NCBI RefSeq assembly: GCF_029714305.1
Contig: NZ_CP121647.1
Span: 620,001-684,000, forward strand
Direction of reading: 5' to 3'
From: Bradyrhizobium sp. CB3481
Lineage (GTDB): Bacteria; Pseudomonadota; Alphaproteobacteria; Rhizobiales; Xanthobacteraceae
Length of the DNA: 64,000 bases
In this document: in pieces, positions 15,629 through 24,192 of the stretch
How positions within the stretch are numbered: position 1 is the stretch's first letter
Layout of the letters: the number at the start of each line of letters is the position of its first letter
The notes under the pieces: generated by a model
What the model was told of the DNA's origin: nothing
The model's database searches: none
The model's input: the letters and a program-made list of their open reading frames with translations, nothing else
Program-made: the position numbers and the translations under genes

Positions 15629-16228
15629 CTAAAGCTCAGGCTTCTGACGGATGATCACCTTGGTGCCGACAGGCACGCGCTCATAGAGATCGGTGACGTC
15701 GGCGTTGACCAGCCGGAAACAGCCGGAGGAAACGGCGGTGCCGATCGTGTCGGGACGATTGGTGCCGTGAATGCGGTAGACGGTGGTGCCCAAGTACATC
15801 GCGCGGGCGCCGAGCGGATTGCCGGGGCCACCGGCCATGAAGCGCGGCAGATAGGGCTGGCGCGCGATCATCTCCGGCGGCGGCGTCCAGTCCGGCCATT
15901 CCGCCTTGCGGGTGATGTTGACGAGCCCCTGCCACTGGAATCCTTCGCGGCCGACGCCGATGCCGTAACGCAGCGCGCGGCCGCCGCCCTGGATCAGATA
16001 GAGATGGCGCTCGGCGGTGACGACGATGATGGTGCCCGGCGCCTCGTTGGTGCGATAGAGCACCGCGGTCTTCCTGAACTGCGGATCGAGTTCGACGGAT
16101 TCGTCGGGAAGCAGTCCCGGCTGATCGCCGACATCCGGCTGGCGCAGCTGCGCCTGGCTCTGCGAGGTCGAAATGACCAGAGCGCTGGTCGCGACCAACA
16201 TCCAGATCAGCTGCCGAAATTTTTTCAT
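15629..16228 (-). CDS. L,D-transpeptidase (YkuD domain)
   Basis: A 199-residue exported enzyme. Signal peptide about 1-26 (ending SQAQ). YkuD catalytic signature HGTNRPDTIG...SSGCFRL with His154, Cys170 and Arg172. It cross-links peptidoglycan 3-3 or attaches proteins to the wall, in the periplasm. The MAGGPGNPLGARAMYLG segment is the conserved substrate loop. It is monocistronic, about 52 bases downstream of the binding-protein gene. Confidence 0.92.
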   Translation of the reverse strand: MKKFRQLIWMLVATSALVISTSQSQAQLRQPDVGDQPGLLPDESVELDPQFRKTAVLYRTNEAPGTIIVVTAERHLYLIQGGGRALRYGIGVGREGFQWQGLVNITRKAEWPDWTPPPEMIARQPYLPRFMAGGPGNPLGARAMYLGTTVYRIHGTNRPDTIGTAVSSGCFRLVNADVTDLYERVPVGTKVIIRQKPEL

Positions 16229-16383
16229 TGCAGAATTCTCCTAGCGGCCGCGTTTGCCAAATCAATGAAACCATCAAATCTCAGGGCTAGCTTGATGGCA
16301 AGTTTAGGGCGAGTGCGACTTATATCCCACTGAAATATCTTCAATTTCCGTAAGTCGCCATATTCATGGGATCTTACGCCGCC

Positions 16384-16515
16384 TTATTTCGGTGCGATCC
16401 AGAGCCGCAGCAGAAACGAAATCAGCGCTACCGTGCCGACCCCGCCGAGCCACAGCGCGACGAACCACAGCAAACGATGGGTCAGAGGACGCTGGCCTGG
16501 CTTGATCTCTGTCAA
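16384..16515 (-). CDS. CydX-like (DUF2474-type) single-span oxidase subunit
   Basis: A 43-residue protein too short for routine gene calling. After TEIKPGQRPLTHR comes one membrane span (LLWFVALWLGGVGTVALISF) and a short basic end (RLWIAPK). This is the pattern of DUF2474 proteins encoded after cydB/cioB and comparable to CydX, which stabilises the haem sites. The TTG start overlaps the cydB stop as TTGA (16512-16515), indicating coupling. The frame upstream of this start is only the shadow of cydB. Confidence 0.85.
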   Translation of the reverse strand: MTEIKPGQRPLTHRLLWFVALWLGGVGTVALISFLLRLWIAPK

Positions 16516-17522
16516 TGGTATCCGCTTTCCGGTCTGACCTTGCCGCGGAATACCCAATAGGCCCAGGCGGTGTAGGCGAGGATCAGCGGGATCAGCCCGG
16601 CGACCCCGACCAGCATGAAGAGCTGGCTGTTCTCCGGCGCCGCCGCCTGCCAGATCGTGATGCTCTGCGGCACGATGTAGGGATACATGCTGATGCCGAG
16701 GCCGGCATAGGACAACGCGAATAACGCCAGCGCCAGGAAGAACGGCTGGTAGTCCAATTTCTTCGCGAGGCTGCGCAGCAGGAGCGCGGTGATGACGGCC
16801 ACTGAGATCGGCACCTGCGCGGTCAGGAGGACATTCGGCCAGGCGAACCATCGATGCGTGTACTGCACATGCAGGAACGGCGTTGCAATGCTGACCGCAC
16901 CGATCGCGCCCAGCATTGCCAGCAAAAATATCCAGCTCAGGTGATAGGCGCGGTCGCGCAATTCACCTTCGGTCTTCATGACGAGCCATGTCGCCCCGAG
17001 CAAGGCATAGCCGATCACCAGCGACACGCCGGTCAGAATGCTGAACGGCGTCAGCCAGTCCCACCAGCCGCCGGCATAGTGACGCCCCTCGACATGCACA
17101 CCCTGCAGGATGGCCCCGAGCGCGATGCCTTGCGCCAGCGTCGCCAGCAGCGATCCGCCGAAAAAGGCGATGTCCCATTTGTTTCGCGCCTTGGTCGTGC
17201 GCCAGCGGAATTCGAAGGCGACGCCGCGGAACACTAGGCCGAGCAGCATCGCGATCATGGGCGTATAGAGCGCCGGCATCAGCACGGCATAGGCCAAGGG
17301 AAACGCGGCCATCAGCCCGCCGCCGCCGAGCACCAGCCAGGTCTCATTACCGTCCCACACCGGTGCGACGCTGTTCATGATGACATCGCGATCCCGCTTC
17401 TCCGGAAACAGCGGAAACAGGATGCCGAGGCCGAGATCGAAGCCGTCCATCACGACGTAGACGAACACGGCGAAGGCGATGATGAAGGCCCAGACGGTGG
17501 CGAGGTCGACCGCGATGCTCAT
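16512..17522 (-). CDS. cydB: Cytochrome bd-type quinol oxidase subunit II
   Basis: A 336-residue membrane protein with about nine spans. Typical blocks: FVYVVMDGFDLGLGILFP, NSVAPVWDGNETWLVLGGGG, FRGVAFEFR and the C-terminal WVFRGKV. Together with CydA it reduces oxygen with quinol without pumping protons. Length and sequence fit the CIO (cyanide-insensitive) branch. Its start overlaps the cydA stop (ATGA). Confidence 0.96.
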   Translation of the reverse strand: MSIAVDLATVWAFIIAFAVFVYVVMDGFDLGLGILFPLFPEKRDRDVIMNSVAPVWDGNETWLVLGGGGLMAAFPLAYAVLMPALYTPMIAMLLGLVFRGVAFEFRWRTTKARNKWDIAFFGGSLLATLAQGIALGAILQGVHVEGRHYAGGWWDWLTPFSILTGVSLVIGYALLGATWLVMKTEGELRDRAYHLSWIFLLAMLGAIGAVSIATPFLHVQYTHRWFAWPNVLLTAQVPISVAVITALLLRSLAKKLDYQPFFLALALFALSYAGLGISMYPYIVPQSITIWQAAAPENSQLFMLVGVAGLIPLILAYTAWAYWVFRGKVRPESGYH

Positions 17523-18916
17523 GGGCGGGCTCCCTGGGTCGCGGGTGTGATGCCGGCGGATCTGATCGGCGTCTCATGCGACGGTCCTTCCTCGCCGGGA
17601 TGCGGCGGTGCCGCCATCAGGCGCAGCAGGTAGATCACGCCGGCTGCAAATACGATGAAATAGACGATGATGAAAGCGAGCAGCGAGGAGCCGACGGCGG
17701 GCGCGGCCAACGGCGAAGCCGAATCGACGGTTCGTAACAGTCCATACACCGTGAACGGCTGGCGCCCGACCTCGGTGGTGATCCAACCGGCCAGCACGGC
17801 AATGAAGCCCGCCGGCGCCATCGCCACCGCGAACATGTGCAGCAGCCGCGAATCGTACAGCTTGCCTTGAAAGCGCATCAACAGGCTGAACAGGCCGAGC
17901 GCCAGCATCAGCAGGCCCATGCCGACCATGATGCGGAACGACCAGAACGCGATGGCGACCGGCGGCCAGTTTTCGCGCGGCACCGTATCGAGCCCGGCCA
18001 TCGGCGCATCCGGCGAGTGCTTGAGAATGACCGAGCCGAGCCTCGGCACTTCGATCGCGTAATCGACCCTTGCGGCTTGCTGGTTGGGCAGGCCGAACAG
18101 GATCAGCGGGGCGCCGTCCTTGTGGCTCTGGAAGTGGCCTTCCATCGCCATGATCTTCACCGGCTGATGCTCCAGCGTGTTGAGCCCATGCTGATCGCCG
18201 GCGAGGATCTGAATCGGCGCCACCAACGTGGCCATCCACATCGCCATCGAGAACATCACGCGCGCGCCTGCGAGGTGGCGGTCGCGGAGCAGGTGCCAGG
18301 CACCGACCGCGCCGACCACCAGCGCAGTGGTGAGATAGGCCGCCAGCACCATGTGCACGAGGCGGTAGGGGAACGACGGATTGAAGATCACTTTCAGCCA
18401 GTCGGCGGCGATGAACTGCCCGTCGGCATTGACGGTGTGGCCGGTCGGGGTCTGCATCCAGGAATTGGCGGAGAGAATCCAGAACGCCGAGATCAGCGTG
18501 CCGATCGCGACCATCAGTGTCGCCAGGAAATGCAGTCTTGGGCCGACGCGCTTGAGGCCGAACAGCATCACGCCGAGGAAGCCGGCTTCCAGGAAGAACG
18601 CCGTCAGCACCTCATAGGCCATCAAGGGGCCGATCACCGGACCGACCTTGTCAGAGAAGGCCGACCAGTTGGTGCCGAACTGGTAGGACATCACGATGCC
18701 AGATACGACGCCCATGCCAAAGGCGACGGCAAAAATTTTCAGCCAATAATTGAAAAGATTGATGAAGACCTCGCGGCCGGTCCACAGCCACAGCGCTTCG
18801 AGCACGGCGAGATAGCTGGCGAGCCCGATCGAGAAGGCGGGGAATATGATGTGGAACGACATCGTGAAAGCAAACTGCGCCCGGGCCAATACGACCGCAT
18901 CAAAGCCTTCGAACAT
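17519..18916 (-). CDS. cydA: Cytochrome bd-type (CIO-like) quinol oxidase subunit I
   Basis: 465 residues from the ATG at 18916 (MFEGFDAVVLARAQFAF); the frame extends further up but through a hairpin. Haem ligand His22 lies in MSFHIIFPAF; GWITTEVGRQPF is the conserved haem-site motif. The Q-loop region between SPDAPMAGLD and WSFRIMVG is short, as in cyanide-insensitive oxidases. It is a high-affinity terminal oxidase, useful under low oxygen or sulfide stress. A large inverted repeat lies 25-75 bases upstream of the start. Confidence 0.95.
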   Translation of the reverse strand: MFEGFDAVVLARAQFAFTMSFHIIFPAFSIGLASYLAVLEALWLWTGREVFINLFNYWLKIFAVAFGMGVVSGIVMSYQFGTNWSAFSDKVGPVIGPLMAYEVLTAFFLEAGFLGVMLFGLKRVGPRLHFLATLMVAIGTLISAFWILSANSWMQTPTGHTVNADGQFIAADWLKVIFNPSFPYRLVHMVLAAYLTTALVVGAVGAWHLLRDRHLAGARVMFSMAMWMATLVAPIQILAGDQHGLNTLEHQPVKIMAMEGHFQSHKDGAPLILFGLPNQQAARVDYAIEVPRLGSVILKHSPDAPMAGLDTVPRENWPPVAIAFWSFRIMVGMGLLMLALGLFSLLMRFQGKLYDSRLLHMFAVAMAPAGFIAVLAGWITTEVGRQPFTVYGLLRTVDSASPLAAPAVGSSLLAFIIVYFIVFAAGVIYLLRLMAAPPHPGEEGPSHETPIRSAGITPATQGARP

Positions 18917-18939
18917 CGGCACCACCTGTCGCAGTTTCG

Positions 18940-18989
18940 CGGACGCAATTTTTCGCAAACGGAACAAGCGTTTTCGAAAATTGCGTCCG
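18940..18989 (-). promoter_or_regulatory. Long inverted repeat upstream of cydA
   Basis: CGGACGCAATTTTTCG (18940-18955) pairs with CGAAAATTGCGTCCG (18975-18989), with one extra base in the left arm and a 19-base loop. It ends about 24 bases before the cydA start, so it may be a 5' leader hairpin or a large operator. It does not match the other repeat families in the window. Confidence 0.6.
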
Positions 18990-19074
18990 AACCAGGTGTT
19001 CAGTCTACCACGCCCGTTATGACGATGACACTATACCTGCGCGCATGCATGCCGCGCGGAACAGGCGTGCAGGC

Positions 19075-20055
19075 CTATCTGCCATCCCATGGATTCAGTC
19101 CCAGCCTTCGGACGATCTCGGCCTGCACGGCACGGGTCTGCTCCTTGCCGACCAGCACTGGGCTTCGAATTTTCTTGCCGGTGTGGAGCCGGATCGCGAT
19201 GACATAGTGGCTGCCCCTGCGGCCGCCGCTTTCGATGTCGATGCGCTCGACATTGTCAGCGCCGACCGTCGCCCTCTCTATCGTCCCCTTCAGCGACAGC
19301 CGTTCAAACTGGATGGCGCCGTCGTGGACAATCCAGAAGGCGCTGGTTCGACGCAGATATCGGATCAGCACGAAGGCCATGATCGCGCCGAGCGACCAGA
19401 CGGCAATTCCAAGGGCGGACAATTTGCCGCTCCATAGTGCATAGATGAACGGAAGGCTCAGCGAACCGGCGAGCAGCACCAGAAGAGCCCGGTAGGCCTG
19501 GACGCGTCTGGAACCGATCGGCTTGCCCAGCCGTATCCTGGCATTGGCCGCGTCGAGCGGGTTCTCGACCAGGTCGGGAGCCGGCAATTGCAGCAGCCGG
19601 GCAATCTGCAAGGTGGTTCTTTGCACCTGGGTGACATCAGGCAGCGGCGGCGAGGTCAGCGTATCTTTCGCCTCGGTCTCGACGACGAGGGTGAACTCGA
19701 CCGATTTGCCAATGCTCTTGCGCAGGCGCATTCCGGTTATTTCATCATCCCGGATCAATCTTCGGTGCACCTTCCCGAAGGGACGCTGTTCACCAATCAG
19801 AATCCCGCCCGGCGTAACGATCCAGACGACGTTGCGATCGAACAGCGCCGCGCCCAGCAGCAGGCATCCGAACAGCAGTGCGAAGAGGGCGGCGATGCCG
19901 AGCCACTGGTCGTTTGCAAGGTGCGCGAGGCCGGGCAGGGCGATCAGGCACAAGACGACGGCAATGCCCGCGAGGACGAGACGCTCATTGAGCGTCGTGC
20001 CCTTGCGTAATCGGATTTCGTTCTCGTCTGCCACAGCATCCACCGCCGGCGGCAA
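19075..20055 (-). CDS. Membrane protein with duplicated TM-hairpin/PH-like module
   Basis: A 326-residue protein that I do not recognise as a named family. It consists of two copies of one module: a pair of membrane spans (about 27-45/52-72 and 186-205/212-233) followed by a beta-rich domain beginning VWIVTPGGILIGEQ (77-90) and FWIVHDGAIQFERL (240-253). Each domain ends in an amphipathic helix with R.LQLP or RRLGLNP. The layout resembles bacterial PH-like membrane proteins. The far 5' start is TTG; GTG codons further in are possible starts. Function unknown. Confidence 0.75.
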   Translation of the reverse strand: MPPAVDAVADENEIRLRKGTTLNERLVLAGIAVVLCLIALPGLAHLANDQWLGIAALFALLFGCLLLGAALFDRNVVWIVTPGGILIGEQRPFGKVHRRLIRDDEITGMRLRKSIGKSVEFTLVVETEAKDTLTSPPLPDVTQVQRTTLQIARLLQLPAPDLVENPLDAANARIRLGKPIGSRRVQAYRALLVLLAGSLSLPFIYALWSGKLSALGIAVWSLGAIMAFVLIRYLRRTSAFWIVHDGAIQFERLSLKGTIERATVGADNVERIDIESGGRRGSHYVIAIRLHTGKKIRSPVLVGKEQTRAVQAEIVRRLGLNPWDGR

Positions 20056-20188
20056 ACATCACGTGCGGCCTTATCGCGTCAAGCGGCAACGCGAGGGGGA
20101 TGAAACACGATTGCGCCAGCGGGGATCGAACTTCGGTCGGACGTGAGTCTTTTCCGTGTCACGCAAACAGCGGACGCCAAATACAAAG

Positions 20189-20222
20189 CGACCCGGCTGT
20201 GGGGGGCATCCCGGCCGGGTCG
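20189..20222 (-). terminator. Probable intrinsic terminator after the small gene at 20268
   Basis: On the minus strand a perfect 9-pair stem (CGACCCGGC / GCCGGGTCG) is followed by CTTTGTATTT. The U-run is interrupted, so efficiency is uncertain. It lies about 45 bases past the stop of the gene at 20268-20468. The rest of 20056-20267 shows nothing else. Confidence 0.5.
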
Positions 20223-20267
20223 TTGGAGGTTGCTTGGAGGTCTAGAGCTTGGGAGGTGAGAGAAAAT

Positions 20268-20468
20268 TCAGCGGGGGGTCTCGCTGTCGTAGGAGATCAC
20301 ACAGATCTCCTTTGGACTCTTGGTGCCGCAATCGACCACCTGTTCACGCACGAACGAGGAGCCGGTGTCACGCTGGACGCGGGGCTGGACGTTCTGGGCC
20401 GAAAGGGTGGCGAGCGTTGCGACGGCGCCGAGCGGGACGATGAAAAAGCGGAAGGACGGCTTCAGCAT
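20268..20468 (-). CDS. Small exported protein of unknown function
   Basis: 66 residues: an uncleaved or cleavable N-terminal hydrophobic segment (FFIVPLGAVATLATLSAQ) and a short polar tail with two cysteines (VDCGTKSPKEICVISYD). A clear CAGGAG ribosome site sits 6 bases before the ATG. The two cysteines could form a disulfide in the periplasm. It lies downstream of the ECF sigma gene and shares the motif CGACGAAACAA in its upstream region. Confidence 0.6.
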   Translation of the reverse strand: MLKPSFRFFIVPLGAVATLATLSAQNVQPRVQRDTGSSFVREQVVDCGTKSPKEICVISYDSETPR

Positions 20469-20642
20469 GTTCGCTCTCCTGTTCGGCGTTGGCGTTGCGT
20501 TGATGGCAGGTATAGGGGCTGAGTTTTTCCGGGTGATGTCGCCGATTGTTTCATTTGTTTCGTCGGAGGTAATCCTTATCCGCCGAAACCGACCCCGTTT
20601 TACGTCCCCAATACCCCGCTAATCGATTGGAATAACTAGGTT

Positions 20643-21254
20643 TTATGCCGCGAGGCTGTCTACGCCGGCGCCCTTAAGCAACTCGGCCAATTGTTTGCGG
20701 GCATAGAACATCCGGGTCTTCACCGTGCTCTGGGGGATGCCGATGATCAGGCCGGCCTCTTCCACCGACTTCTCGTGGTAGTAGACCAGATTGATGATCT
20801 CGCGATGCGCCGGCGACAGCTTTGCGACGCAGGCGCGCAGGATCGCGCTGGTGTTGCTGCGGTCGAGCGAAGCTTCCGGGGTGTCGGCCTCGTCGGCGAT
20901 CTCAAGCACGTCTTCCTGCTCGATATCCTCATGCTTGCGCTGGCGCAGCGCGGTCAGCGCCTTGAAGCGGGCGATCGACAGCAGCCAGGTCGAAACCTGC
21001 GAGCGGCCCTCGAACTGCGCGGCGGTGCGCCACACGTCGAGAAACACCTGGCTGACGAGGTCTTCGGCCATCGTGGTGTCGCGCACCATGCGCAGCACGA
21101 AGCGGTAAACCCGAACGCTGTGGCGGGAGTAAAGCACGTGCATGGCCGTCCGGTCGCCCTTGGCAATGCTCAGCAGCAGCGTTTCGTCCGATGTCGCGCG
21201 GGCGGCGGCGATCGACTGGTTGGCTGCGGCGTTGATGGCAATGACGTTCGACAT
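20643..21254 (-). CDS. ECF-type sigma-70 family RNA polymerase sigma factor
   Basis: 203 residues from the ATG at 21254. Region 2 (ALYSRHS-like VLYSRHSVRVYRFVLRMVRD, then AEDLVSQVFLDVWRT) and region 4 (LSPAHREIINLVYYHEKSVE ... IPQSTVKTRMFYARKQL) are intact. No anti-sigma gene is adjacent. A perfect inverted repeat about 115 bases upstream (21369-21397) shares CGACGAAACAA with the region upstream of the small gene at 20468, so that motif may mark a shared control. Confidence 0.92.
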   Translation of the reverse strand: MSNVIAINAAANQSIAAARATSDETLLLSIAKGDRTAMHVLYSRHSVRVYRFVLRMVRDTTMAEDLVSQVFLDVWRTAAQFEGRSQVSTWLLSIARFKALTALRQRKHEDIEQEDVLEIADEADTPEASLDRSNTSAILRACVAKLSPAHREIINLVYYHEKSVEEAGLIIGIPQSTVKTRMFYARKQLAELLKGAGVDSLAA

Positions 21255-21368
21255 GACAGGCTCCCAATTCCCCACGCCCGGCGGCGTTTCGTTGGGAGGA
21301 TTGTTAATGAGGCTCGGTTTCGGGATGTCTGCTCGACAAGGGGAAAATGGTTTCGTGCCGCAGAGAAT

Positions 21369-21397
21369 TGTTTCGTCGCGCGGCCTGCGACGAAACA
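21369..21397. promoter_or_regulatory. Perfect 11-bp inverted repeat upstream of the ECF gene
   Basis: TGTTTCGTCGC-N7-GCGACGAAACA. One half (TTGTTTCGTCG) recurs at about 20558-20568, upstream of the small gene at 20268-20468. Further CGAAAC copies follow toward the ECF start (in GGCACGAAACCATTTTCC on the minus strand). Could be an operator or a hairpin. Confidence 0.5.
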
Positions 21398-21544
21398 TTC
21401 GGCCCAGAAAAGCCAATAATTTCAATGTGCGGAAAATTGGAAGATTTCAGCTGCGGATTTGTTCCGTGCAAACACCCGCTCGTCGTCCCTGCGAACGCAC
21501 GGACGACGGGCAGAGAGTGCGTGCGCACGTTGTCCCGCCACAGC

Positions 21545-21665
21545 TCGTCATCCCCGCGAAGGCGGGGATCCAGTACGCCGGGAAGGCTGTGATCAATCCG
21601 ATAGGCCGCGGCGTACTGGGTCGCCCGGTCCTAGTGCGCAATTGCGCACAAGGCCGGGCGATGAC
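21545..21665. repeat. Palindromic repeat, family E (copy 2)
   Basis: GTCATCCCCGCGAAGGCGGG at the left and AGGCCGGGCGATGAC at the right, with CCGATAGGCCGCGGCGTACT inside, the reverse complement of part of 14406-14507. It also contains GTGCGCAATTGCGCAC, a perfect 16-base palindrome. Confidence 0.85.
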
Positions 21666-21742
21666 AGCGGAGTTTGTTGCGCCCGATTGCCTCCGCCGAA
21701 TGGCTTGCGCGGAAGGTGCGTTCGCAGGAACGACGGAGAAAG

Positions 21743-22450
21743 CTAACCCTTCTCGCCGGTCGGCGAGAACAGATAGCCGCCACCACGAATCGTGCGGATC
21801 ACGGCGGGCTTGGTCGGGTCGATCTCGATCTTGCGGCGGATGCGCATGATGCGGAGGTCGACCGCGCGGTCGAAGGCTTCGGCGTCGCGCGCATTGGCCA
21901 ATTCCAGAAGCCGCTCACGCGACAGCACGCGCTTCGGATTGGACGCGAACACTTTTAGCAGGCCGAATTCGGAAGCCGTCAGCGGATGCTCGTTGCCTTC
22001 ATCGTCGCGCAGCGCTTGGGCTTCGAGATCGAGCCATTTGGTGCCGAACCGCACCAACTGCTCTTTCTCCGCCTTGGCCGGCGTGCTGCGGCGAAGCACC
22101 GAGCGGATGCGCGCCATCAGTTCACGCAGCTCGCAGGGCTTTGCAATGTAGTCGTCGGCGCCGAGCTCGAGGCCGACGACGCGGTCGATCGGGCTCGCCG
22201 TCGCCGTCAGCATGATGACGGGAACGTTGATGCGGCTCTTCAGGTCGCGAATGATCGACAGCCCGTCTTCCTCGGGCATGTTGAGGTCGAGCACGACGAG
22301 GTCGGGCACGGTGGTCTCGATCTCTTTGCGCAGGCTTTTTCCGCCGTCGCACAGCGTGACGCCGAAACCATGCATCTTGAGGTAATCGCCGACCATCTCG
22401 CGGGCCGGTGCCTCGTCGTCGACAATGAAGATGTGCGGGTTCTGGGTCAT
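21743..22450 (-). CDS. OmpR-type response regulator
   Basis: A 235-residue regulator: receiver domain 1-120 with phospho-acceptor Asp55 (VVLDLNMPEEDG) and the Lys in YIAKPCELREL, then a winged-helix DNA-binding domain (LTASEFGLLKVFASNPKRVL ... IRTIRGGGYLF). Its start overlaps the stop of the hybrid kinase (ATGA at 22447-22450), so the kinases and regulator are made together and probably form one phosphorelay. Target genes unknown. Confidence 0.95.
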   Translation of the reverse strand: MTQNPHIFIVDDEAPAREMVGDYLKMHGFGVTLCDGGKSLRKEIETTVPDLVVLDLNMPEEDGLSIIRDLKSRINVPVIMLTATASPIDRVVGLELGADDYIAKPCELRELMARIRSVLRRSTPAKAEKEQLVRFGTKWLDLEAQALRDDEGNEHPLTASEFGLLKVFASNPKRVLSRERLLELANARDAEAFDRAVDLRIMRIRRKIEIDPTKPAVIRTIRGGGYLFSPTGEKG

Positions 22451-24192
22451 GTCGTCTCTGTCGCCGGCAGTGTAACGGTAAAGGTCGATCCCTGTCCGGG
22501 GCCGGCGCTTTCCGCGGTCACATGGCCGCCATGCATATCGATGATGCGTTTGACGATCGACAGGCCGAGGCCGGTCGAGCTTTCGCCGGCCGTCGGCTTG
22601 GCCGACAGCCGCTGAAAGCGGCCGAACAGCCGGCCGAGATCCTCAGGCGACAGGCCGGCGCCCTGGTCGGCAATGCGGATCACGGTGTCGCCGTCCTCAT
22701 GGTTGACGGTGACCGTGATCTTGCCGCCGATCGGCGAATATTTGATGGCGTTGCTGACGAGGTTGTCGATCGCCTCGCGGATCCGGTCGGTATCGCACAT
22801 GGTGACAACGTTCGGCGGCGCCGACACGTGGATGGTCTGCTGCTTGTTGACCGCGGAGGGCAAGTTGGAATCGGTAACCTCGGTAACCAGCGCCGCGATG
22901 TCGACCGGCTCGCGGCGGATGGTGATGTCGAAGGCGTCGGCCATTGCATCCGAAATCAGGTGGTCGACCATCGTGGTCAGCCGCTTGGTGGCGTCCCTGA
23001 TATGCTCGACCTGGGCGGTGACGTTCTCCTTCGGGGAGCCGGCGCCGATCAGTTCGGTCAGCATCTCGGTGCGGCCGAGGATCACGCCGAGCGGGTTCTT
23101 CAGGTCGTGCGCGACGGTGCCGAGAATTTCATTCTTGAAGCCGTTGGCGCGCTGCAGCCGCAGCCACTGTGCCGAGAGGCGGCGGTTGGCCTGCATCAGC
23201 GCACGGGTGCGCTGGGCAACGCGGTCCTCGAGCTGGGTGTTGGCCTCGTGCAGTTGCCGGTAGAGGATGACATTGTCGAAGGCGATCGACAGGCGGCTGG
23301 AGAAGATTTCGACCAGTGCGCGGTCGGTATCCGACAATTGGCGCTCGGCCTGCAGCAGCACCACCACCTCGCGGCCGCTTCCGGTGCGCAAATAAAGCAC
23401 GCTGCGATGGTCGGCGAACTCGTTCTTGCGGCGCTGGAAGGCGGCTTCCACCATCGCCCGCAGATCCGGATCGAGCGCCTTGGAGCTGGTGGTGCCGATG
23501 AAGCGGCTGTAGCAGCCTGAACCGGCCAGCACGGAGAACTCGCTGCCCGAGGCGCCGTCGTCGCGCAGCACCAGGATGCCGGCGCAGTCGACATTGAGCA
23601 GCGAGGCGAGCTGGGTCAGCACGCCCTCGGCCAGCCGCTGCATCGACTTGAAGTCGTACAGCGTCGAGGCGGCGTCGATGATGATCTCGAGCCCGCGCCG
23701 CGTCTGCACCATGCGCTCGAGCTGCTGGTAGCTGCGCAGCGCCGCGGTCAGCGAGGTGAACAGCTTGTCGGCGGTCAGCTCCGTCTTGGCCTTGTAGTCG
23801 TTGATGTCGTACTGGACGATGACGCGGCGCTCCGGCGCCTGGCCCGGCTGTCCGGTGCGCAGGATGATGCGGACGGTCTCGTTCTTGATCTCGTTGCGGA
23901 TGTATTCGACGAGCTCCAGCCCTGCGACGTCGGTCTCCATGATGACGTCGAGCAGCACGGCGGCGACATCGGGATTGTCGCGCATCAGCTTGCGACCTTC
24001 GGCCGCGGAGTAGGCGGAGAGGATTTCCAGCGTCGCGCCGTTCAGGCTGTAGTCGCTCAGCGCAAAGCGGGTGCCCTCGTGCACGGCAGCATCGTCGTCG
24101 ATGACGGCGACCTTCCATTTGCGGGCGGACGAGTCCTCCGGAGCAGCCCCGGTATCGTCGATCAGGTGGAGGACATCGTCCTGTTCGGCCAT
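22447..24192 (-). CDS. Hybrid histidine kinase: REC-DUF3369-HisKA-HATPase
   Basis: A 581-residue soluble protein. Receiver domain about 26-145 with Asp82 (AVLLDVIME) and Lys in DYKAKTELTADK; a DUF3369/GAF-like domain about 150-310; a coiled segment; HisKA with His362 (GTVAHDLKNPLGVIL); and an ATPase domain with DNLVSNAIKYSPIGG, GAGLSPEDLGRLF and STGLGLSIVKRII. It has no membrane span, so it probably receives its signal from the membrane kinase upstream, through the receiver, or from a cytosolic ligand. It overlaps the upstream kinase by 31 bases. Confidence 0.94.
   Translation of the reverse strand: MAEQDDVLHLIDDTGAAPEDSSARKWKVAVIDDDAAVHEGTRFALSDYSLNGATLEILSAYSAAEGRKLMRDNPDVAAVLLDVIMETDVAGLELVEYIRNEIKNETVRIILRTGQPGQAPERRVIVQYDINDYKAKTELTADKLFTSLTAALRSYQQLERMVQTRRGLEIIIDAASTLYDFKSMQRLAEGVLTQLASLLNVDCAGILVLRDDGASGSEFSVLAGSGCYSRFIGTTSSKALDPDLRAMVEAAFQRRKNEFADHRSVLYLRTGSGREVVVLLQAERQLSDTDRALVEIFSSRLSIAFDNVILYRQLHEANTQLEDRVAQRTRALMQANRRLSAQWLRLQRANGFKNEILGTVAHDLKNPLGVILGRTEMLTELIGAGSPKENVTAQVEHIRDATKRLTTMVDHLISDAMADAFDITIRREPVDIAALVTEVTDSNLPSAVNKQQTIHVSAPPNVVTMCDTDRIREAIDNLVSNAIKYSPIGGKITVTVNHEDGDTVIRIADQGAGLSPEDLGRLFGRFQRLSAKPTAGESSTGLGLSIVKRIIDMHGGHVTAESAGPGQGSTFTVTLPATETT

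Larger units (their letters stand above)
21255..21742. other. Intergenic region with inverted repeat and family E repeat
   Basis: 488 bases without a convincing gene. It holds the leader of the ECF gene, the inverted repeat at 21369-21397, and a palindromic repeat at 21545-21665. The open frames here are in repeat DNA or lack ribosome sites. Confidence 0.6.

Noticed and set aside
16517..16851. N-terminal extension of the frame that ends with the CydX-like protein
   Set aside because: It is the out-of-frame shadow of cydB; only the 43-residue part after the cydB stop shows a membrane span.
17837..19207. A 456-residue open frame on the plus strand opposite cydA
   Set aside because: Composition is His/Arg/Gln-rich, typical of the antisense frame of a high-GC gene, and cydA on the other strand is unmistakable.
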